Shown here piece after piece: positions 5,023 to 5,615 of a stretch of 5,615 nucleotides of DNA (position 1 is its first letter; the number at the start of each line of letters is the position of its first letter). The notes under the pieces are model-generated. The model worked only from the letters and a program-made list of their open reading frames with translations, had not been told where the DNA came from and did no database searches. The stretch is taken from positions 4,541 to 10,155 of the forward strand of contig MGSR01000189.1 in assembly GCA_001798565.1 (NCBI GenBank). The letters are read 5' to 3'. Position numbers and translations under genes: made by a program. Origin of the DNA: Deltaproteobacteria bacterium RIFCSPLOWO2_12_FULL_60_16. GTDB lineage: Bacteria; Desulfobacterota; Binatia; UBA9968.

Positions 5023-5490
5023 TTATTTGACGAATTGGTGTGCTTTCCGGATCGACTCGATAATCTTGTAATAGCCGGTGCAACGGCAGAGGTTGCCCAT
5101 CATCCACTCCTTGATCTGCTCTTCGTTGGGCTTGGGGACCTCGTCGAGCAGGGCCTTGGCCGCCACTACCTGGCCGGGGGTGCAGATCCCGCACTGGAAG
5201 CCGCCGTACTGAATAAAGCTCTTTTGCACCGGGTGCAGCTCGCCGTTCTTGGCCAGCCCTTCGACGGTCGTGATCTCATGGCCATCGGCAAAGACCGCCA
5301 GCGCCAGGCAGGAGCTCACCATCTCCCCGTCCATCAAGACGGTGCAGGCGCCGCACACGCCGACGCTGCATCCTTCCTTTGTGCCGGTCAGCCCCAGGTC
5401 GTAGCGCAGGCAATCGATCAAGAGACGGCTGGTGGGAACCTCCACCTCGACTTTTTTCCCGTTGACGCGCATGCGAATCTTTTTTTCCAT
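5023..5490 (-). CDS. coxS: [2Fe-2S] small subunit of a molybdenum hydroxylase (CoxS-like)
   Basis: This 155-residue iron-sulfur protein relays electrons from the molybdenum site to the FAD subunit. The N-terminal ferredoxin-like domain carries the plant-type cluster ligands Cys41, Cys46, Cys49 and Cys61 (CSVGVCGAC, then SSC). The helical C-terminal domain carries the second cluster: Cys100 and Cys103 (QCGICTPG) with Cys135 and Cys137 (GNLCRCTGY). All eight ligands are present and the length is typical of stand-alone small subunits (CoxS, HcrC, NdhS types), so it is intact. There is no Tat signal, consistent with cytoplasmic assembly. ATG 5490 has AGGAA 5 bases upstream in a purine-rich leader. 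The gene is first in the visible operon, 10 bases ahead of the FAD subunit, so S and M would be made together. The symbol reflects subunit type; the enzyme's substrate is not determined. Confidence 0.93.
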   Translation of the reverse strand: MEKKIRMRVNGKKVEVEVPTSRLLIDCLRYDLGLTGTKEGCSVGVCGACTVLMDGEMVSSCLALAVFADGHEITTVEGLAKNGELHPVQKSFIQYGGFQCGICTPGQVVAAKALLDEVPKPNEEQIKEWMMGNLCRCTGYYKIIESIRKAHQFVK

Positions 5491-5517
5491 CGCTCTTCCT
5501 TTCCTTTCGGTCTCGCA

Positions 5518-5533
5518 GCGGCCTTTCCGCCGC
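5518..5533 (-). promoter_or_regulatory. Small GC hairpin in the coxS leader
   Basis: GCGGC (5518-5522) pairs with GCCGC (5529-5533) around a 6-base loop in the untranslated leader, about 28 bases before the coxS-like ATG. It lacks a T-run and is too far from the start to block the ribosome. A regulatory role is possible but unsupported. Confidence 0.2.
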
Positions 5534-5561
5534 CGTCAGGGTGACAAGCTAACGGGGCCAT

Positions 5562-5590
5562 GTTATAGAAAGAATTTGGACAAACTGCAA
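5562..5590 (-). promoter_or_regulatory. Candidate promoter of the coxSMG-like operon
   Basis: TATAAC (5567-5562) matches five of six -10 bases and is preceded at exactly 17 bases by TTGCAG (5590-5585), which keeps only the TTG of the -35 consensus. A start near 5555 would give a leader of about 65 bases. The weak -35 would suit an activator-dependent promoter, as expected for an inducible hydroxylase. The remaining 25 bases to the right edge show no gene I can identify. Confidence 0.45.
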
Positions 5591-5615
5591 GCGGCGGCCG
5601 AAAAGCGGGATTTTA

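Noticed and set aside
4095..5490. Identity as 4-hydroxybenzoyl-CoA reductase subunits (HcrB/HcrC), suggested by the nearby Dch-like hydratase
   Set aside because: The FAD subunit has a single cysteine and so lacks the [4Fe-4S] insertion of HcrB. The hydratase is on the opposite strand in another operon.
4792..5544. Long open frame (about 250 codons) on the plus strand opposite the coxS/coxM-like genes
   Set aside because: It lies antisense to two strongly recognised genes, its translation has no recognisable domain, and long antisense open frames are common opposite GC-rich codon use.

Overview
This window looks like a piece of a GC-rich (roughly 60% by eye) chromosome from a free-living, Gram-negative-type bacterium. 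An OmpA-like peptidoglycan-binding protein with an export signal supports a diderm envelope. Molybdenum hydroxylase subunits and a dienoyl-CoA-hydratase-like crotonase suggest a versatile soil or subsurface heterotroph. From memory of similar proteins I lean towards an uncultivated delta-proteobacterium-like or Methylomirabilota/Rokubacteria-like lineage, but no marker here settles this.

Layout. Positions 1-507 (minus) hold the N-terminal 169 codons of rlmE, the 23S rRNA U2552 2'-O-methyltransferase, cut by the left edge. A strong intrinsic terminator (533-571) sits just upstream of it and ends a single-gene unit on the same strand, an exported OmpA-domain protein (593-1354). That gene is driven by a full-consensus sigma-70-type promoter (TTGACA-N18-TATAAT, 1389-1418). 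A divergent intergenic region of about 230 bases follows, with small repeats and a weaker plus-strand promoter candidate. It leads into a two-gene plus-strand operon: an Fsr-like MFS transporter (1583-2836) and, 14 bases later, an enoyl-CoA hydratase/isomerase family protein (2851-3612).

That operon meets a minus-strand operon tail to tail, with only 33 bases between the stop codons. Read in its own direction, this operon is coxS-like [2Fe-2S] subunit (5023-5490), coxM-like FAD subunit (4095-5012) and coxG-like SRPBCC protein (3646-4098). The genes are tightly packed (a 10-base gap, then a 4-base overlap), with a promoter candidate at 5562-5590.

How the genes work together. The S and M subunits would carry electrons from the molybdenum site of a xanthine oxidase/CO dehydrogenase-family enzyme through two [2Fe-2S] clusters to FAD. 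CoxG would serve maturation or membrane/quinone coupling. The catalytic molybdopterin subunit is not in the window, so the substrate cannot be named. The transporter and hydratase plausibly form an uptake-and-degradation pair for an organic acid handled as a CoA ester, but no substrate is visible. I see no CRISPR array, tRNA, insertion sequence or clearly novel defence-type system. The more unusual points are the missing large subunit, dual-use coding/ribosome-binding sequence at the coxM-coxG junction, the crowded terminator/rlmE junction and the OmpA-like protein's uncommon N-terminal region.
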